Assembly (NCBI GenBank): GCA_018881555.1
Contig: JACAXG010000031.1
Coordinates: forward strand, 7,065,127-7,129,126
DNA length: 64,000 nucleotides
From: Amblyornis subalaris
Taxonomy: Eukaryota; Chordata; Aves; Passeriformes; Ptilonorhynchidae
Direction: 5' to 3'
In this document: positions 60,501-64,000 of the stretch, piece by piece
Layout of the letters: each line of letters begins with the position of its first letter
Numbering within the stretch: the stretch's first letter is position 1
The notes under the pieces: model-generated
Databases searched by the model: none
Told to the model about the DNA's origin: nothing
The model's input: the letters and a program-made list of their open reading frames with translations, nothing else
Program-made: the position numbers and the translations under genes

Positions 60501-61964
60501 TCTACTGCATTTGCATGAGATATGCTTTTATTCTTTCTCTTGTTCCCCCTCCACTTACAGTAGATTTACAGCCAGTGGAGAGTGTTACATAACTCTGTAG
60601 CTTATTATTATTGAATAATGTATATTTCTAGAATCTTGCCTGCACCATATGGATTTTTTAACACCATTACTGAACCTGTGGAGCAACTGCATGAAAGTGA
60701 GGTGCCAGGTGTGAGGTTTTGCTGTTGAAAATTGCTGTAGCCCCCCAGGAGCCACACTGACTTGCACCAGGACCGGCCCACTCTGTCACAGCAGCTGACT
60801 CTCCTCTGCCTTCCCTGCTCTTTCTCTATTTCTGTCTAGCTAAAATGAGATAAAGACATTGCTCAGCTCCTGCTCTAATTCTGCCTGGCTCCGTGGCGAG
60901 CTCTCTGTCTTTGCCACTCGCAAAGCAATGTTTCAATAGGCTCAGGACACCCCTTGCTTTGAGCCTGGGGCCCCCCAAAGCTCAGCTTGGCCATGCAGGT
61001 CCTGCACAGCCACATGATACTGGGAGCCAGTATGGGATCTTGCTGTGTTTACCTTATGGATAAGATATGCAGTGTAGCTGCCCCCAGAAAGGTTTGTAAG
61101 CTGACACTGTAAACACTGTAAAAAGTTTCATCTGTTCAAAGCCAGTCAGTTCAAATATCCTTCCTTTTCTTTTCTTTCTTTTTAAAAATCTCCAAATTAG
61201 TTTCTCTGTTTCAAGTGGAGCAAATCGGTCCAAGCTTTATAGAGCAATGTTAACCACATCAGATATTTCCCACTCTTGTTTTCCTTTCTCCATTAATTGG
61301 AGAATAAAAAATGATGCTGAATAAACATACCTATCAGCTATCAAGGGTATAGTAGGGGAGTTGTTAATAGAGATAGGTGTGGTGTGTTACAGACAAGGTT
61401 CTTTAAAACTCTTTAAATCTGAACATCNGGACAGATTTTTACCAGAGAAATTCTTGGCTAGATTAATCCCATACACACTAATTTATATTATGGATAGGCA
61501 TGTGTTTAAACAAATACAAGGCATGCATAAAATATCTCCTGATTTGAGAGCTATAACAAGGATGGCNTGTATTACCACCAGGTCAGCCAGGAGTCTGTAA
61601 ACATGGGACTGACCTGTTCACAGGTGGTACTCAGGCCAGCTGTAAGTCATCACTGTTCCTGTTAACTAATCAGAACAGGAGAATGATGTAGTTTTTTGGT
61701 TTCTGGTTATTTTAGACTTAGCCTTATGAATGTGATCATGGAGAAGCAAATATGTGCAAAGCAGGGATAGCCAGGCTTTTTTTTTCAAGACAGATGCAAC
61801 AGATGTGCTTGTAGGCACAAAACGTGACCCTTGTGAAGGTTCTCTGAGCTTTCATTTGGGAAGGAAAACTCATGGTCATAGCACCTCCTCAGTCACAAAG
61901 GAGAGGGAAAAACAAAGCCCAGTCAGAGGGGGATCAGAGGGGAGGAAATCACAGCATGGGGATC
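57515..61964. other. Unique DNA, no gene seen
   Basis: No supported gene. A purine-rich GAAAAAGAAAA patch lies at 58045-58078. 60.73-61.03 kb is a less AT-rich patch with C runs but no recognisable exon. Open frames near 58.6-59.3 kb overlap on both strands. Confidence 0.5.
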
Positions 61965-62075
61965 GATAATGATAATACTATCAAGTTCTTACATAATGCC
62001 TTTCACCAGGAGATCAGAAAATAATCTGAGCTACAGCTCTCACAAAGGTGAAAGGGAATCCCTATCCTGTGTTAC
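61965..62075. mobile_element. Ancient L3/L2-like LINE relic
   Basis: GATAATGATAATACTATC, then AAGTTCTTACATAATGCC, TTTCACCAGGAGATC and CTCACAAAGGTGAAAG, parallel the ancient block 'ataataatatctagctcttatatagcgcctttcatc..gatctcaaagcgctttacaaaggt' found in old amniote L3/L2-like repeats. Recognition is by word order only and strand is not asserted. Confidence 0.45.
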
Positions 62076-62440
62076 ACTGTTATACCTGTTGCATCTTGTA
62101 CGGGTCAAAGAGGAGGAGTTAAATCATGGCTAACACTAGTGAGCCACTCTNCTCAAATATTTTGCACAAATGAGGAGAATGCAATAAAGTGTTTGCAGTC
62201 TCTCTATACAATGTTAATTGCAGAGTTTTGAAGGCACTGTATACCTGGTATATATTGTGAAGGACTCAGTAATGAATGTGTTGCAGAAAATTTCCAGCTG
62301 GAACTCAAACAGGACCATTTAGAGATGTTTTACTGAACAGAAGTGCCAAATCTCTAGGTTAGGTTTTGGCAGTGGACCAAAAGTACTTTCCACAAGAGGT
62401 GATTATTATGTATGATTCATACAGTGCATCCACATGAGTA
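62076..62440. other. Unique DNA between two ancient relics
   Basis: No feature is recognised in this stretch. Confidence 0.5.
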
Positions 62441-62517
62441 AAAATAATACTGCTTAGCTCTCAGTGCTCAAAGTGCTTTTACATTTTCAAAGTGCTGTGC
62501 ACACATTAGTTAATTAA
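62441..62517. mobile_element. Second ancient L3/L2/MIR-like relic
   Basis: AAAATAATACTGCTTAGCTC, GTGCTTTTACATTTTCAAAG, TGCTGTGCACACATTAGTTA and ATTAA match, with substitutions, the old repeat block 'aataatacttagcacttatatagcgcttttcatcttcaaagcgctttacaaacattaattaa'. It lies about 370 bp from the similar relic at 61965 and reads in the same direction. Confidence 0.5.
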
Positions 62518-64000
62518 TGGAATAAAATAAGTTACATTTTTGTGCATTTAGCATTGACATTTTGACAATAAATGGTTTTGGAGACTTTCTATGCATCAGT
62601 GCATTTGAGCAGCATGTATAAATTGTGCTGATGTTCTCGATTGTATTTGAGCAGCATCTTAGTAATTTAGATGCTTTTTACCTTATGATGAGCAGACAGA
62701 TAGAGTGAAGGTTATCTGTAGATAGCAACGTACCATAAATAAGGCAACTTCTTGTCCTTTCTAATAAATCATAAATCTGCTCGCTAGCTCGTGCCCTGCA
62801 ATCCACGTCAGAACTAAACATACTGGTAGAAGTCAAAAATCACTAAGAGCCATCATTAGCATTCCAACTGCAGAAACAGCTCCGTTCAGAAGATGGATTT
62901 TGTGGAATTGGTATACCCGGGGTTAGGCANAGGGACTTGGTAAAGTGATAGAACATCTGCTGGCTATTTTCGGAGGACTGTCAGCCTATTACCATCTATT
63001 AAAATTAATTTAAAGGTGATCCCTTAGAGATGAATCTCTTTTTTTTCTTTTCAATCCTTATGAAAAATGTTGGCATACAGTCAACATTTATATCCCACTG
63101 GCTTTTTTCTTTTCTAAACAACCTATATTAGAGTTGCAATATCCTCTGTAGAAGCTATCCATCAATCATATCAAGCTGGCTTAGTGACCTTTCACATGAG
63201 GACATTTTGGCTGGATTGCTGTCCCAGTTCACAGTACCAAATCTATAATCATATTGGCTCTCAAGCATAGATCTTCCTCATTGGTCCCAGCCTCTCACAG
63301 ATGCAGACNTCCCAAAAGCAAGCTCTGAAGTGCAGTCATTCCATGAGTTGACCCAGNTGCCACCTCAAGTTCTTGAGTTTTTGGGAATAAGTATATGACA
63401 TCCAATTTGCCTGATGCGCTGNGCCTTGTTCCTCCTGATCTCCTTTCTGATAAGCAAGAAACACGCAGAGGTTGCATTTAGGTCACGCAGCTCCTGGCAT
63501 GGATTCTTTCAGGATGCTAGGAATCAAGCATTGCAAAATCGTGTGAAAATAGCTCATCATTCTAGAGTCGTTATTTAACAAACACCACATTATTTTGTTG
63601 AACCTATCAGACTGTCTTGGGCACATATAGGATGTACTTCTAGACAAATGATAAGCAAGTGATCCTGAGTTGATCTCATTTTTGGAACAGACACTGGATT
63701 GAGCATCCTGGGAATGGAAGTGTTTTTTCTAGCAGTACTGTAAATGTAATAGCTTCCTTTTTTGCCTGGTTCTGTCTTTTTCTGGTGGCAAAAAGATTAT
63801 CTCCAGCATCAAAATGAGACACATACAGTAGTTAAGAAAATCAGCCTTTGTCCTTGGAAAATTGTCTTTAATAGCTTGCGTTAATGGGTTTAATTTGATC
63901 TCTAAATGACAGATAACTTAATCGTAAAACATTTTCTTCAAGGAGAGAGATAAGGTAATATTTACATAAATGAGATTCAGTACAGGTTTTAGTAAGAGCA
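62518..64000. other. Unique AT-rich DNA to the window end
   Basis: No gene, RNA gene or repeat is recognised. Confidence 0.5.

Noticed and set aside
1..64000. CRISPR arrays, operons, bacterial promoters, tRNA or rRNA genes
   Set aside because: The sequence is vertebrate nuclear DNA; no regularly spaced repeats, cloverleaf-like genes or rRNA segments were seen.

Overview
The window looks like a 64 kb piece of a bird nuclear genome. It is AT-rich, shows no CpG island, and carries many CR1 LINE 3' ends with the wording typical of modern birds (a TTTGGGTTGGAAGGGACCT-like motif read from the tail, ending in ATTCTRTG-type units). About 90 single-base Ns are scattered through it, which fits a draft consensus in which ambiguous or heterozygous bases were masked. 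I cannot name the species or chromosome.

No protein-coding gene can be supported. The open reading frames are short (up to about 155 codons), interrupted, and show no recognisable domain. The longest lies mostly in an LTR, and others lie in CR1 copies or the TTCC repeat. No tRNA, rRNA, snRNA, CRISPR or bacterial feature was seen. The stretch is best read as intergenic DNA or one very long intron; short exons, lncRNA exons and distant enhancers cannot be excluded by eye.

Layout. 0-6 kb: three old, diverged CR1 fossils, all on the minus strand. 6-13.6 kb: mostly unique AT-rich DNA with a possible MIR relic, a 10+4+10 bp palindrome built from TAATTA homeodomain-type sites, an octamer motif and a good CTCF-like core. 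13.6-27.3 kb: one young CR1 (13.6 kb), a CR1 scrap (22.26 kb), a (CAAA)n tract, a second weaker CTCF-like site and a perfect 12-bp-arm hairpin whose loop is full of Ns. 27.3-29.5 kb: the most structured part. A plus-strand CR1 is followed by a 643-bp solitary LTR on the minus strand with TGT...ACA ends and a perfect 5-bp target-site duplication (GCATG); it has a GC box, a TATA-like box, an E-box and a G-quadruplex motif. A further CR1 fragment lies at 29.4 kb. 29.5-45 kb: unique DNA with a (TTCC)n polypyrimidine tract at 34.4 kb, a convincing MIR-type relic at 40.5 kb and another at 44.1 kb. 45-52 kb: three young CR1 pieces, a purine tract joined to an AT-rich block, and a 16-bp palindrome. 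52-64 kb: mostly unique, with a G13 run and two ancient L3/L2-like fragments near 62 kb.

The best candidate for a distinct biological element is the solo LTR at 27772-28414, which keeps a recognisable promoter architecture. Its structure was worked out by reading boundaries and target-site duplication directly; assignment to the ERVL class rests only on the 5-bp duplication and end motifs.
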